Source: Jacaranda mimosifolia
Taxonomy: Eukaryota > Streptophyta > Magnoliopsida > Lamiales > Bignoniaceae
Length of the DNA stretch: 64,000 bases
NCBI GenBank assembly: GCA_018894105.1
Contig: CM032124.1
Location: 5,689,501-5,753,500, forward strand
Reading direction: 5' to 3'
Shown here: positions 26,140 through 39,300 of the stretch, piece after piece
Layout of the letters: each line of letters starts with the position of its first letter
Position numbering within the stretch: the first letter of the stretch is position 1
Notes under the pieces: model-generated
Told to the model about the DNA's origin: nothing
The model's database searches: none
Seen by the model: the letters and a program-made list of their open reading frames with translations, nothing else
Position numbers and translations under genes: made by a program

Positions 26140-26499
26140 AGTGAAGGTTTTTGCTACACCAAGACAATTGTAACAAATGAACTTTGAAGTAAGTTTGAAT
26201 TATTTGCTACGGGAGTTGGTTGTAATAAAAATAGTTTTCTCTACGATCATCAACGTTGTACCAAAAAGTTGATTTTTTCAACACTCTTTTGTGACAAAGA
26301 ACATATCGTAATAAAAGATGAAAAATTCATGGCAAAAAACATTTGCTACAAGCTATTTTCGTAGCAAAGTATTGGTCACGGCCGTATTCTCTGCGGGACA
26401 AAATTTGTAGCAAATTCGTAGCAAAAGACCTTTTGCTACACATTTTAGCCTATTGCTACACAATTTGAGGAGTAACTAAAGACCTTTTTTGTTGTAGTG
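26140..26499. repeat. CACTA right subterminal repeats and terminus
   Basis: Repeated 'ttgctac', 'gtagcaaa' and 'cgtagcaaaagacc' words occur up to the terminus 'ttttttgttgtagtg' ending at 26499. The stretch 25606-26140 between the last exon and these repeats is AT-rich 3' flank without a gene. Confidence 0.8.
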
Positions 26500-28005
26500 T
26501 ATAAAATTGCAAAACAGTCCTTTGCTATATTTAATTGCTTTTGATGCCACCTATCGCCCTCTGAAACCAAAGGAACAATTGTCAAGTGATAACTCTAAAT
26601 ATTCTATGCCTCTTCCCCTTTTCACAATATCCAAGGTCACTAATGACCCAGATCCACTACTGATTTGGTCCTTGGACAATCGAAATCATGCAACTCCTTC
26701 TCTTCTACCTTGGACATCACCCAAACTCCTAGACCTCTGTGAAAAATGCCCACCAAACATATACCTCTATTGCCTAAATCTATTCAAGCTTAGCCCTTGG
26801 CCAATAAGCCTTGTAAAATCTCCATTAACACCACAAAAATCAAGGTCCACCTCCTCCTTAACCAAATTAACTCCAAGTTGGGCCAACTTAGAATCCCAAT
26901 CCAGTCCACCAAGGCCAACAAAAGAGGCTCGGAACTTATAGTAGCCCCTTAAACTGTAAAAAACCTAAAACAAACCAACAATCAAAAGATAAATCAAAAG
27001 CTCTCATGAATCCCATGCAAAACTTTCTGTCCCTAAACGATCTGCCTCTCGGCAAATGCTCCATCTCATCTACCGCTGAAAGGGAACGTAAGTTTATATC
27101 CTCTGGTTTTGAGTTTTTGGGTGAGTTTCTAATTGAAGAAATAACTCTCCTAATTAACAAGAGATTCATTAAAGTCAAAAGAACCAATCTTCTTTCAGTT
27201 GTTGTCCTTCCATCAAAGGCATATAGTGAGCAGTGCAATCTTCCCAGAGAATCCTCTGTCACCATTGAAGAAATTCCTCTTTCCAAATATGTTGACCCAC
27301 AGAGGTCTCGAAAATAATCAGCATGAAAATATATGGAATTACTAAGGGATGGCCCAGCCCAAGGCAATCAGAGCTCTTAGGGCATCTCTCTCTTCTTACT
27401 CTCCTTCTATTATCTTCCTCTTCCCCTCAAATCATCCAAGCTCTCAATCTTGTGCCTTTTTCAAACCACTTCTTTATCCTATCTGTTGGTCATGCAGGAG
27501 ACTTATGACTTGCATGGTCTGATGATCAAGTTGTCCAAACAGTTGGCCACACAATTTGGCTCATTTGTGCTTCTGTATATAGTCCTAACTTTCCCTCATA
27601 GCTCCTCATGGGTATCTACTGTCCTTGTGCTGCTAATTCAAAGATAGCTTTTTGGTAAAACCTTTCAAAAATTGCTGAATCTTTTGATGGCCCATAGCTT
27701 TTTTAGGAGATTTCAATGACATTGCAAAACTAAAATTTAAACAAAAAAAGAGGCAGACGCTTTTTTTCTTGCCCCCATCATTCTCTTTCCCAAGACCTAA
27801 ACTCTCTCAACCTCATTGATTTAAGTTTCTCTAGTAAACCTTTCACCTAGAATAACAAAGATAGAGGTTTAGCCAATATCCACGCTCGACTAAATAGGGT
27901 AGTAGCAAATTCTGGCTAGCTTGTCCTTTTCCCTTGAGCATCTATTTATCACCTTATTGCAGCTGTTTCTGATCATAGCCCCATCATCTTTCACGCATCC
28001 CCTAT
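26500..28005 (+). pseudogene. LINE ORF1 tail and ORF2 endonuclease, disrupted
   Basis: 26507-26938 is an open frame of 144 codons continuing ORF1 beyond the CACTA insertion (proline/serine-rich, no domain expected). From about 27345 ORF2 begins with an AP-endonuclease-like domain: AQPKAIRALRASLSSYSPS in one frame, then a frame change and PFSNHFFILSVGHAGDL. The GDFND motif is visible at about 27709-27723 and a SDHSPI-like end at about 27970-27990 (FxSDHSPI is the catalytic Asp-His region). Stops and shifts are numerous. The endonuclease would nick target DNA for reverse transcription. It is cut at 28005 by the next insertion. Confidence 0.75.
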
Positions 28006-30407
28006 TAGGGCTATTCACTTGGTTTTAACTTACCGAACCAAAACATTCAATTTTTCAAAAACCTTAACCAAAAATCAAATAGAACTAGGTTAGATTCGAT
28101 AAAATCAAAATCGAATCGATTTTTTTATGGTTATTAAATTGGTTCAATATTAGTTTATATTAAACCAGTTCAGCTTCAATTTTACAGAATCGGTTCAAGA
28201 TCATTTTCTTTTTTTTTTTTAACCAAAAATTATGACAAAAGTTGTTTGATAAAAAAATGTTTGATTTTAGTTTTAGGTAAAAGAAAAAATTTGAATTGGA
28301 TTACTTATTTTTATACTACTAAAAAGTTTATTTGATAAAATTAAGTTTCATAATAAATGTTAATATTTAGGTAAAAATGTAGAATTGGTGAAATTTTCAA
28401 ATAGGCAAATGCCGAATAATACTAGTAATCTAAAATTATACCACAACGATAAATGATCACATCCACACAAATGATCCAAGTTTCAAACAATAAATTGTTC
28501 AAACTTTAAATTATATCCAATTTCATATAAATGATTTGCTTGAAAGTTGAAGGGCTTCAAGCTTTCAATTCCACCGGATCTACCCTCATCCTTCATACCT
28601 AATTCCTAAGAAGTAACATTATAAAAGATTTACTATATATATATATATATATATATAATAATATGCATAAATAGGTGACTTATGTACCTAATGATATCTA
28701 TCCATCATGATCACAAACCAATTATCATAGAATCTGCATCAATACTTGAAACTACATCTAGAAATACAAATTAAACAATAAAAAACAAAAAAACTCATAA
28801 GTACAAAAAGCATGGATATATTAACAATCATAAAAATAATAATTAAATAATAATCTTTAAGGCCATAATGTATGAATTTAATGCGAACCTTCTTCAAGTC
28901 TTTCAATTTGAGCATAATCTTCCCCTGTAGGTGGCTTTGGTAAATTGCTTATTGGGATTTGGTTTGGGGGCATGGGCAATTTGTTATTTACTTTATTGCT
29001 TTATTAATTGTTATTCAAAATTATATTTTAGAATTTAATTTATATCCATTATAATTTATAAATTGTAAATTATTATTTAAAAATTGGAATTTAAATATAA
29101 TATTAGGATTTGAAATTATTTAAGTTATGTCTACACATTTGGAATTTAAAATGAATTAATAATAAAGTTAGAACTTAAAAATTCTGGTGTAATTTTTATA
29201 ATTATCAATTATAAATTATAATTCATCTATTATAAAAAAAATACATTTAAAATATTATAAATTCAAGAAGATAAATAAATATTTTAATTACTTTATATTA
29301 TAAAAATTTTACGACACACATTGAGTGTGCTGGAATTGCTATTGTATGGCTTTGAAAGTAAATGCGCATGTACACAATTTACAACTAATTAAATATTAAA
29401 CTTAATCTACTCTACTAAAGTTAAATAGCAAATTAGTCCAATGACATTTTAGTATAGATTGCGGATTTGTATATTATAACCTTATTAAATTATCATTTCT
29501 AAAGGACACTTTTGGAATTCTTTATTTTATCTTTTTTGTGTTGAATTCTTCACTTTATCTTTCAAACTATATTAGCTTTTAACTATATTTTAGACGTAAG
29601 ACAATGGACAATCTTTGTTTTCATAATAATATAGATAACATCTTCATTGGTCAACAAAGGCAATGTAAAGTACATTATGTGTTACTAGTACTATATCATA
29701 TGAATATGATCCAATCTTGTAGTTTGTAATTAAAATTAAAATTTCAATTTTACTCATCAATATACGCTATAATATATAAAAGTTTAATTAATTAATTAAA
29801 ATTTTTTTTTTTTTTCATAACACACTTTTTGCTCTTTAAATCATTATCATATATTGTTTGTATGTAATATGCATTAATTCGTACAGTAAAAAAATCATAA
29901 TCATCTATTTTTTTTTCTCTTGGTATCATAATTATTCATGTATTATAATTATATGTCAATATGTCATATATTAATTCATATGTTAATATCTATACTATTT
30001 ATAAAGCGTAAGGTTTTAAAACTATTTCGCTATGTTTAGTAATAAAATGATAAAGTCAATTATATTTTATAAAATAACAATAATATAGTTTTGTTTTCTT
30101 TGCTCATTTTTCTCTTCTCCAATTTTACTTCTTTTTTTTTTTCTTCAATTATTTCATCTTATCAAAAATTTCCTTTTATCTATCCCCAAAACTTAAAAGT
30201 ACATTAACATTTATATTATTTGAAAAATTACACTTAAATTTAAAAAATTCAGCTTTTAGTTTCAGTTAACTGAGCAAAAAAATCGAACCGAATTGAATCA
30301 AAAATAGAAATTTTTTAAATAGAAATAAAAAATCGATCCAAACTCGATTCTGTTCAGTTTTTTTGGTTTTCGGTTGATTCGATCAGTTTTTTTTCTGAAC
30401 ATCCCTA
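28006..30407. mobile_element. hAT-like non-autonomous element inside LINE ORF2
   Basis: LINE ORF2 is interrupted between 28005 and 30408 and resumes with matching protein text (SKSFWLENMWLEEASCFN). The ends are weak inverted repeats: left TAGGGCTATTCACTTGG, right (inward, minus strand) TAGGGATGTTCAGAAAA. The flanks TCCCCTAT (27998-28005) and TCCCGTAC (30408-30415) match at six of eight positions, as expected for an aged 8-bp hAT duplication. Subterminal 'accgaacc/ggttcggtt' words occur near both ends. The inside is AT-rich, contains an (AT)n run near 28635-28660 and has no transposase frame. Confidence 0.65.
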
Positions 30408-31879
30408 TCCCGTACTACTCCAAATCATCCTAAATCCTTCTGGTTAGAAAATATGTGGCTAGAGGAAGCCTCCTGTTTCAATATCATTGAAAATTCCCAG
30501 AAAACTCATGCTTTTCACTCTCCTCCCTTCATTCTATTATCCCAATTCAATGCTACCCATTCTGCCCTCCGCCACTGGAACAAAACTCAATTCGGTAATA
30601 TACACCAAAAAAAATCCAATCCTTAATCCAAGCTATTGACCTTCTTCAAAATGATGAGCAGACTGATGAAAATATTGCGAGCAAAGCAACTCTCCAGTTT
30701 GAACTGGACAATATCAAAAGGCAAGAACAAACCTTGTGGAAGCAAAAATCCAAAATCAAATTACTCCGGGACAGTGATGCAAATACAAGGTACTTCTACC
30801 TTTCTGCTATCATCCATTCTCACTTCAACCGTATTAAGTCTATTAGAGTTAATAGTGGTGTGGCGGTTACTGATCGGATGGATATTAGTAATGCTTTTGA
30901 AAGTTATTTCCATAATCTTTTCACTTCTTCACACCTTGACTCGAATCCCCTTTCCCGGATAATCTTGAAAACTTGTTTCCTAAAGTGATAAATGATGTTG
31001 AAAATAGGATGTGCCAAATTCCCTTCTTTAAAGAAATCCGTAGGCTGGCATTCAGCTTTAGTTGTAATTCCTTTCCAGGGCCCAATAGTTTCACCCCAAC
31101 TTTTTTCAAAAGATGCTGGCACATTGTAGGTCATACGTTATCCAAAGCTGTCATCTATTTCTTTACATTTGGGTTCCTTTTGAAAGCCAGGAACCATACT
31201 TTCATTACTTTAATTCCTTAAAACCCAAAGCTTCCAAGGTAGACCATTTCAGACCTATCAGCCTCTATAATGTCACATACAAAATAACCTCAAAGATTTT
31301 GGTGAACCGTCTTATGTCAATCTTAGATAAGTTGATCTAATTGTCCAGTTGGCGAGAATTCCATTATTACTCACAAAATTATGCATTATATGAACCAAAG
31401 AAAAGGTAAAAATGGTCTTATTGCTCTCAAAGTTGATCTCGCTGAAGCATATGACGGAGTGAATGGCCTCTTCTCATCCAAATTCTCAATAACTGTATTT
31501 TTCGAAAAAGTTGTCCCAACTTATTTGTCAATTTATCTCATCTGTCTCATTCGATATTTTGATTAATGGCTCCCCTTTCGGCTCCTTCCAACCCTTGAGG
31601 GGTATTAGAGAGTGTGACCCATCGTCTTCTTTTCTTTTTCTCTTACACGTAGGAACCCTTTCTAGAATTCTCAGCAGAGAAGAAACTAACCAAAATCTCA
31701 GGGAATTAAAGTCTATAGGACTACTTTGACCATCTTTCATCTTTTTATGTAGATGGTATCTTTATCTTCGGTCAGGCCTCTACCAATGATGCAGGAATAG
31801 TTTTAGCTATATTGGATAAATTTGAACAGTGGGCAAGTCAAAAAATCAGCAAAGAAAAATAAGTTATTTACTTTAGTCC
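30408..31879 (+). pseudogene. LINE reverse transcriptase, N-terminal half, disrupted
   Basis: A linker and then RT motifs appear across three frames. 30636-30960 holds the pre-RT segment (QEQTLWKQKSKIKLLRDSDANTRYF, split over two frames). RPISLYNVTYKITSKILVNR is at 31250-31310. The GLIALKVDLAEAYDGV motif at 31405-31460 includes the first catalytic aspartate. NGSPFGSFQPLRGIRECDPS is at 31563-31625. The active-site box reads SSFYVDGIFIF at about 31734-31766, with G in place of the second aspartate of the usual F/YADD, so the enzyme would be dead. The piece ends with VIYFSP at 31879, where an LTR was inserted. Confidence 0.85.
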
Positions 31880-32171
31880 TGCAACACTCCTAAACTTTGG
31901 TATTTTGAAAACAATAAAGATCAGAAAATAATTAAAGGACTTAATCGTAAGAATTTTGAAAGTTTTAGGGTCAAATTGCAAATAAGCAAGACCGAATTGG
32001 ATAACATTTTATGAATTTTGGTGGTTTGCATGGAATTATTATTGGTCAAAGGGGTTAATGTGAGGTAATATATAGTCTAGGAGCTAAATTGAGGTTTTAT
32101 TTTATCTTCGAGGACTTAAGTGAAAACTAGATTGAACTTTTGGGGTCAGATTGAAATTTTTGGAAATTATC

Positions 32172-32184
32172 TTTTTATATATCA
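32172..32184 (+). promoter_or_regulatory. TATA-like box of the solo LTR
   Basis: 'tttttatatatca' about 290 bases after the LTR start, followed by a C/T-rich leader. The LTRs at 47594 and 56010 have a similar box at a comparable distance. Confidence 0.5.
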
Positions 32185-34029
32185 AACCCCTCCCCCAACT
32201 TCTTCTTATTCTCCTCATGCAACTCACATTATCCACACCATCAAACTCCTTCCAGCAAAGGTGAAACTCGAAACCAGTACCACTACCACCTTCTTCTCAA
32301 CTTGAAGAACTCATTCATGTACTTTACCCTCCAAACTGGCCGACAAAATGGTAAGAATGAGAAATCAAGGTAGAGCGAACGTCGGAGGTGGCGGGCAAGT
32401 TGATTCCAGCTACAAAAACTTGTGGCTGGAGTATAGGCTGTGACATGCTTAGTTAAGAGATCATGCCAATGCCTTTAATTTCGAGTCCCGACCATCGAAG
32501 AAAGAGAAATTGAGGAAAGAAGCTCGTGACGATGAGTGGCAAGCTGTGGCAATTTTTGTTTAATTGACTAGTGGGCAAGTAGTGAAGCATAAAATTCATG
32601 AGGGGTTTTGATCCTCTCATTGAGGCAATTCTACCAGTACAGTTAGCTTCAAATTTCGTCACCTACGGACGGTAGTCATCAGCTAAGGATCAGTTTGTTT
32701 GAGACATCGAGCTAAGTGCATACATGCTGCTATCACATGACAATTTGGCCTCGAATTCAATCAATTGGGTAAATTTTGATTAATCTACTAAATTGATTCC
32801 TGGGTTTAAATTGGTTAGGTTGTTAAGTCAATTTCTATGTGAAACATTCATTAATGGACAAGAACATGTAATTATAAGGTATATGATTAAACATAAAAGA
32901 ATTGTCTATATAAGATGTGTAGACTCGAATTAGCAATTAAGAGCTAATTATCATTACGCAAATGGTTTATTAATGTAAGTTGAGTTAACTGTGGTAAATT
33001 GTAATTATGGACTACCAAAACAAGATTTATGACATGGGAAAATAAATTATGGAATGGGATTAGGAAATAAGACATGCTTGGATATTTATACATGTGCTTA
33101 GTGGAGCTGGATATATTATATTACTTGGCATCTTTGGTTAATTAAGGTTAATAAACAAGAAAACCCTAATTTTGTTGATTTGAAACCTAAGAATAAAATT
33201 TATATTATTAAGGAATATTATTCGGATTGCTATTATTGATTTAGTATGTGGTGGCAAGATTAATTGGTTGATTAAGGACCTGATATTATTCCTTCATTGA
33301 GACCGGCGTGATTAGCACATTCAGTAATGTTTATGCCGAATGAATCCTAAAACCATCGTATTAGCCAAGCATTAGTGATTTTAGACTGCTAATGATATAA
33401 TTATAATTATTAAGGATTGTTAGAGTTGAATGGATATTTGACTATGAATATGCTCTTTTGGTTAGGTGATGAGGAAATAGGTCCCAGTAGACAGCTGATT
33501 GAAGTTACATTTTTTGGGGTTACGGAGGTGAGAGTCTACTATTCTGGCCTTGCTTTGATCTATCTATTCTTGTAGTATGACCTTGTGAGAGTTCAATATA
33601 ATTGTGTACTGTACTTGCTCTTATTTATTGAAATTATACTTACTTGAGTACCTGTTCTTGTTATTGGAATCGTACTTGCTCATTTTTGCTTGTTATTCAT
33701 TAATTAACATGTGTACCCCTATGAGGGTTATTTCTTGTTATACTCTGCTATGAGTTCGTACTTGTTCGTTTTGGCACCCAAAACTTCTAATTTTTACCGT
33801 TATCACACTTGTTCCCGATCAGTGCATGTTATTGTCTTATTATCCATATCGTTCTGTATATTTATTTGTTGCCTTGCCATCACACTTGCTTTTTTGTACA
33901 TCGTCATATGGCCATGTTTGCTTATTCACACCTATTAATTGTTATCATGTTATCTTGTCGGCATTTTTGTATTATTATCTGTTGCCTTGCCAGCTCACTT
34001 ATTTTATTTGGTATCAACGATACAATAGA

Positions 34030-34215
34030 AATTTCCTCTTGGGTATTTGCAATGTGCTAGGAATTTCCCTATGAGTATCAGCGATGTGCTAGGGATTATC
34101 CCCTGTGCATCACAGTACATAGGATACGCTAAAAATTTCCCCCTAGGTATCAACGGTACGCTAGGGATTTTCCCCTGCGTATCTGGAGATGCGCTAGGAA
34201 TTTCCCTTTAGGTAT
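34030..34215. repeat. Degenerate tandem repeats in the LTR ('gtgctaggaatttccc' units)
   Basis: About five units of roughly 31-40 bp, each containing a variant of 'gatgYgctagggattttcccc' and ending 'ctatgagtatc' or similar. Related units ('gggggctatcccccaggcat') occur at 45850-45920 in the second solo LTR. Confidence 0.75.
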
Positions 34216-35192
34216 CATTGTGTACCATATGGTCCGTATGGGCACAACCATGTACCAAGCTATCAAGCTTTGGTAAGAGCACTTGTTTGAGTGGTATAAG
34301 GTGAATCTAATATGTATGTCATAACTGGATTTATTGAAATGCAAATGCTATTTAGGTATGCCTTATCATACTTGTCTCTTGAACATTTGACATATATTTT
34401 TAGAGCAATAAGGCATGACAGATTCCTATTTGCTAAATTTGTTAGTACTTGTATCTTGGCCATTCATGTTTTAAAGATTAAATTATGATATGTTGAGATG
34501 TTATTTCCTTGACAGTTCCCTATTACTTACTTTTTAAAGTATCCCTCACTAAGTCTTTGGACTTACCCCCATTTTATTCTTTATTTCCTCAGACAGGTTT
34601 AAGTAAAGGATGTGGACTACTGAATTGGGCTGAAGAAAATACGTTTATAATAGAATAAGTACTTATGTGTGTAAATGAGTTCTTTTGAATGTCAACTTCG
34701 GTTTAGAGACATTCAGATATGTCATGACTGATATTAAGGACTTTAGGTTTGTAAATTTTCTGTTAAATTTAAGAAATTGAATCATGATATGCACTTTATG
34801 AGTTTATCGGGTCAAATAAGGTTGAAAATTTTTGCTGCTCTTGATAAGTTAAATTTGAAATATTTGGGGCCTATTGCTTGTTCACAGGTCAAGAGTAAGG
34901 GTGGCAAATGAGTGGGTTGTGTTGGGTATGGGTTCAATTGGGTTGGGCTCAATATGCATAGGCTTAATATGGGTTTTAAGCAGGTGGGTTAAAAATAGTT
35001 TGGGTTGGGTTGGAAATAGGTCCAAATGAAAAAAAAAAAAATATATATATATATATATACTTTACTTAATCAAAAAAATTAATTAAATAATAATAATAAT
35101 ATTAATATATCTTTCATATCTTATATTCAATATGAAATTATTTTGTAAAAAATAATTGATCATTTTGAAGAAAATGACACCATTACCACACA

Positions 35193-35802
35193 TAGGGGTG
35201 GGCATTTCGATCAGATGATTAAGGTATCGACCTGACTCGATCGGATAATATCCGATCAAGTCAAATTTTTCTTCTTAAAAAAAAATTGCAGGTCAAGTAC
35301 CCAATACTCGAATAAAATTTTGGGTTGGATATCGAGTAGGAAGTCCTACCCGATTGGATAGTTGGGTACCCGACTTTAATTTGTATATAAATTAATATAT
35401 ATTATGTATAATATATATAATAATGATCTTTTATAGTTATGTTTATATATTATATATTTAATATATATATATATTAAATATATAAAATACTTATTATATA
35501 TATACCATATATATAAATATATATTATAGATTATATATATATATATATGAAAGAGGCCAAAGTTTAATAGTGGCCAAACTTTGGCCTTGGCCTCTGTTAG
35601 TCAGAGGACTAATAGAGGCCAACGTTCAATTCCCTCTTTTTTCTTTTTTTTTTTTAATTTTTAATTTTTTAAAAAGTATTTAATATCAAATATCCGAAAT
35701 GTCAGGTAGTTGACAATTTCAGGTTGGTGTGGGGTTGTTAAAATTACTATCCAAAAAATTGGGCACTTAATCCGAGCTATCCAATCCGAACGTCCATTCC
35801 TA
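35193..35802. mobile_element. Small MITE nested in the larger MITE
   Basis: Imperfect inverted ends: TAGGGGTGGGCATTTCGAT at 35193 and, inward from 35802, TAGGAATGGACGTTCGGAT (14 of 19 match). Internal 'gggtacccga' and 'tatccgatc' words face each other. The flanks ACCACACA and AATTCACA match at five of eight positions. It encloses AT repeats and two perfect hairpins (35554-35607). No coding sequence. Confidence 0.6.
35554..35607. repeat. Two adjacent perfect hairpins
   Basis: AGGCCAAAGTTT at 35554-35565 pairs with AAACTTTGGCCT at 35576-35587 (12-bp stem, 10-base loop). CCTCTG at 35591-35596 pairs with CAGAGG at 35602-35607 (6-bp stem, 5-base loop). They sit in the centre of the small MITE. 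Confidence 0.85.
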
Positions 35803-36323
35803 AATTCACACCAATAAATGTATATTAAATTTTCAATAAAGAATTTGTATAATTTTTATTTTTCAAGAATTAATAAATATATGTTGTATGTCAATCTTAC
35901 TATTGTCATGCAATATTAGTTAAGCAACAAATTAAATTTAGAATTTATTTTTAATTAGTAGATACAATATTTATTCTTATGATCACTTTCATATATTATT
36001 CATATATTAAAATTTATATTTTGAGAAAAAATTTAAGACAACTAACCTAAGTCCAAGATGATTATTTCAATTTAAATATTATTAATGATCCAAAATTACG
36101 AGACTTTGACACAAATGAGAAAATAAAAATAATATAAATTTATTATTATTAATTTGAAGTTATTTTTAATTTGTTAAATTAATTGTTTAAACTCATTTTT
36201 AACCCACTTAAACCCACATTGAACCCAAACCAAATACAACTTACCACAACCCAACCCAGCTCAACCCATTTTCAAAATTTTGGAACTCAACCCAACCCTA
36301 AACCATGTGGGTTGGGTTAGACC

Positions 36324-39300
36324 CAAGGTTCTCAAAATCGGATCGGACCGGACCGGATTGGCCGGTTCGACCAGTAACCAGCTACTGGTCCGGTCCGAAT
36401 TGCTTCTCAAAACCGGTCACAGTCGGACCGCTTAGGAACCGGTCAAGAACCGATCGAACCGGTCCCGGTTCGACCGGTTCTTGACCAGTTAAAAAAAATT
36501 TTTTTTTTTAATTTTTTATTGCCTACCAATTTTGACCATTTAAACCTAATTGACTAATGGGTAAGCTTCTAACCGGCCCCTAGCTCCACACATTTACTTT
36601 CTTCCATTTCCTCCACTTTTCCTCATCTTTCTATTTTCTTCATCTTCTCTTCTTCTTGGTTTCTTCCAGCCGCTGCTGCTGCTACAGTATCTGCTACTTT
36701 TTTTTGCTGCAAATTGCAAGATTTTCACCTCATTGTTCATTGTCTTCAACTTTTGAACAAGAAAATGGTAAATTATTTCTCATTTCCCACTTTTCATTCA
36801 AGAATGTTTATTTTATTTATTTTTAATTTTCACACTATTTTTAATATGTTTATTGCTTGGTGCCGGCACTCCAATGGGAAAAAATATGTTTAGGATGTGC
36901 TAGATAGTTTAGAATCTTTAGATTAATGATTTTGCTTATCTCTTGAAGAAGAAAATTTTCTAGGGTTTATTTTCATTTTTTTTTTAAATTTTCCTTAAGA
37001 TTTTTTTTTGTTTAATAATTGATTATTATAATTACTAGGCAAGAAATTATTAATATAAAAAAATTATAATAAAACTGATTTTAATAAACTAATTTTAACA
37101 ATTGATTCTAATAATTTTATTATATAAAATTAAAAATGTTAAAAATGTTAGTACAATCAATGTTATTATAATTATTAGAGTTAGGTTTATTATTCTTTCA
37201 ATTTTATTAGAATAAGAAAATTAAAAATGTTAGTATTTATATTGATTCAATCATGAAGTGAATTATTAAAATTATTAACTAGGCAAAGTTTATGGTATTT
37301 AATTTTGTGTAATAGTTTTAATTTCTTTTAACAATTGATCGGTTTCAATTTTATTGTAATTACTAGAATAATATTCAAATGGAATCTAGAATATGAAAAC
37401 TAAAATTTTTAGTATCTATATTTGATTTAATCATGAATTATTGAAATGGATCATTAAACTCTTGAAAAAAAATACCTCATGGGGTGATGAGAAATTACTA
37501 TTTTTATTTTAATTATCCTAGTTGTACTTTAATATCTTGTAGTTGATCTATTTTATTTTTGTACTAAAAGTTTTTTTCTTAAAATTGTAGGACATGGAAA
37601 ATGCCACTTCCTCTGCACCACCTACGCCATTAGACCAATCACAATCAGTAGAACAATCTGGAAGTTGTGGTCAAAATCCTCGTCAAAGGAATGACATAGC
37701 ATGGAAGCATTGCTATGAGGTACCTTCAAGTGGCAAGACCCGAACTCTCAAATGTTTATATTGCAATCAAGCAATAAGTGATGGAGGAATCAATCGGATG
37801 AAGCAACATCTTGCTGGAATTACTGGTAATGTAAAGGCTTGTCTTAAAGTTCCTGCGGATGTTCGTTTTCAAATTAAAGGAGCACTAATTGAAGTTTCAC
37901 AAAATAAAAGGGAGAAAGTTGAACCTAAGTTGGATTTGTATGATGATATTGCATGTGATTATGAAGGAAATGATGTTGAAGAAATTCCAAATCCAACTAG
38001 TAAACACAATGCAAGTGGTAGTAATAAAAAGAAAAAAATAGCTCACATTGAAAGTTACATGAAAGTTGGTGGTGGTATTGATTTATCTCAACCTAGTATA
38101 CAAGCAAAATTGCAAAGTAAAGAAAGATGGCATGATACTGATATGGCTATTGCTTTGTGGATTTATGATTGTTGTATCCCGATCAATGTTGTGAATTCAC
38201 CATATTTTCAACCAATGATAAGTAGAATAGCAACAATGGGGCATGGATACACTGGTCCTTCTTATCATGCTTTAAGAATTCCTTTACTTAAAGAAGCAAA
38301 AACCCAATGTCAGTTGGCTATTGATGCTCTTCGATCTAAATGGGTTGAAACTGGTTGTACAATTATGGGTGATGGTTGGACTGATCAAAGTCACAGGTCA
38401 TTGATAAATTTCTTGGTTTATTGTCCATATGGAATGTCATTTATTAAATCAGTGGATATTTCGGATGTTGAAAGTGATGCAGAAACTTTATGCAATCTTT
38501 TTTCTGAAATAGTTGAGATGGTTGGTGTCCATAATGTTGTTCATATGGTCACTGATAATGCAAAGAACTACAAGAAAGCTGGAAAATTGCTCTCTAACAA
38601 ATATCCTTCAATTTATTGGTCTCCATGTTCTGCTCATTGTATAAATTTGATAATGAAGGATATTGGAGAATTGACTTTAGTGAAAAATTTGGTAGTTCTT
38701 GCTTCAAGGATTACAGTTTTTGTATATAATCATAAGTGGCCTCATGCATGGTTGAGGAAAAGAGTTGGATGGACTGAAATTATTCGTCCAGGGGATACTC
38801 GTTTTGGCACAACATTTATAGCATTGAAGAGCCTTTATGATCATAAAGAACATTTGGAAGCTTCAAAAAATTTTTGAAAACTGAAAAGGGCAAAGAAGTT
38901 AAGCAAATTGTTCTAGATAGTACATTTTGGAACAATTGCTTAATTATTGTGAAGATTATGGGTCCATTAATGAGGTTATTGCGCATATGTGATTCTGATG
39001 AGAAGCCTTCGTTAGGCTATGTTTATGAGGGGATGTGGAGGGCAATAAAGGGCATCAAGGAATTATTCAAAAACAAGGAGCATTTGTACAACACTTATAT
39101 TGATATTGTCAATGATAGATGGGATAATATGTTGTGTAAACGTCTCCATGCAGCTGCATTTTTCTTGAACCCTGCATTTCAGTATGATCCAGAGAGCCCT
39201 TCTCAAAGTGCTGAGGCTATGAATGGTTTACTTGATGTCATTGAGAAACTTTGTCCGGGAGTAGATAATGTGTTGGATGAAATTAGTATGTTTCGAGAGA

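Larger units (their letters stand above)
10106..26499 (+). mobile_element. Full-length CACTA (En/Spm) DNA transposon, 16.4 kb
   Basis: Left terminus CACTACAAAAAAAATAGCC at 10106. The right terminus, read inward on the minus strand from 26499, is CACTACAACAAAAAAGGTC; the first 13 bases differ at one position. The 3-bp target duplication TAT is present at 10103-10105 and 26500-26502, and LINE sequence continues on both sides. Subterminal repeats of the 'gtagcaaaag/tgctacgaa' type occur near both ends (10130-10280; 26150-26480). Inside are a TNP2-like transposase (15612-19172) and a second, multi-exon gene with Transposase_24-like and TNP1 domains (21230-25605), in the usual tnp2-then-tnpA order. 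Both genes have stops, so the element is probably no longer autonomous. Confidence 0.93.

Noticed and set aside
26936..27367. 143-codon minus-strand frame
   Set aside because: Antisense shadow of LINE ORF1/ORF2; the sense strand fits LINE organisation.
33711..34074. Cysteine- and leucine-rich frames resembling membrane proteins
   Set aside because: They lie inside the T-rich part of a solo LTR and overlap in three frames.
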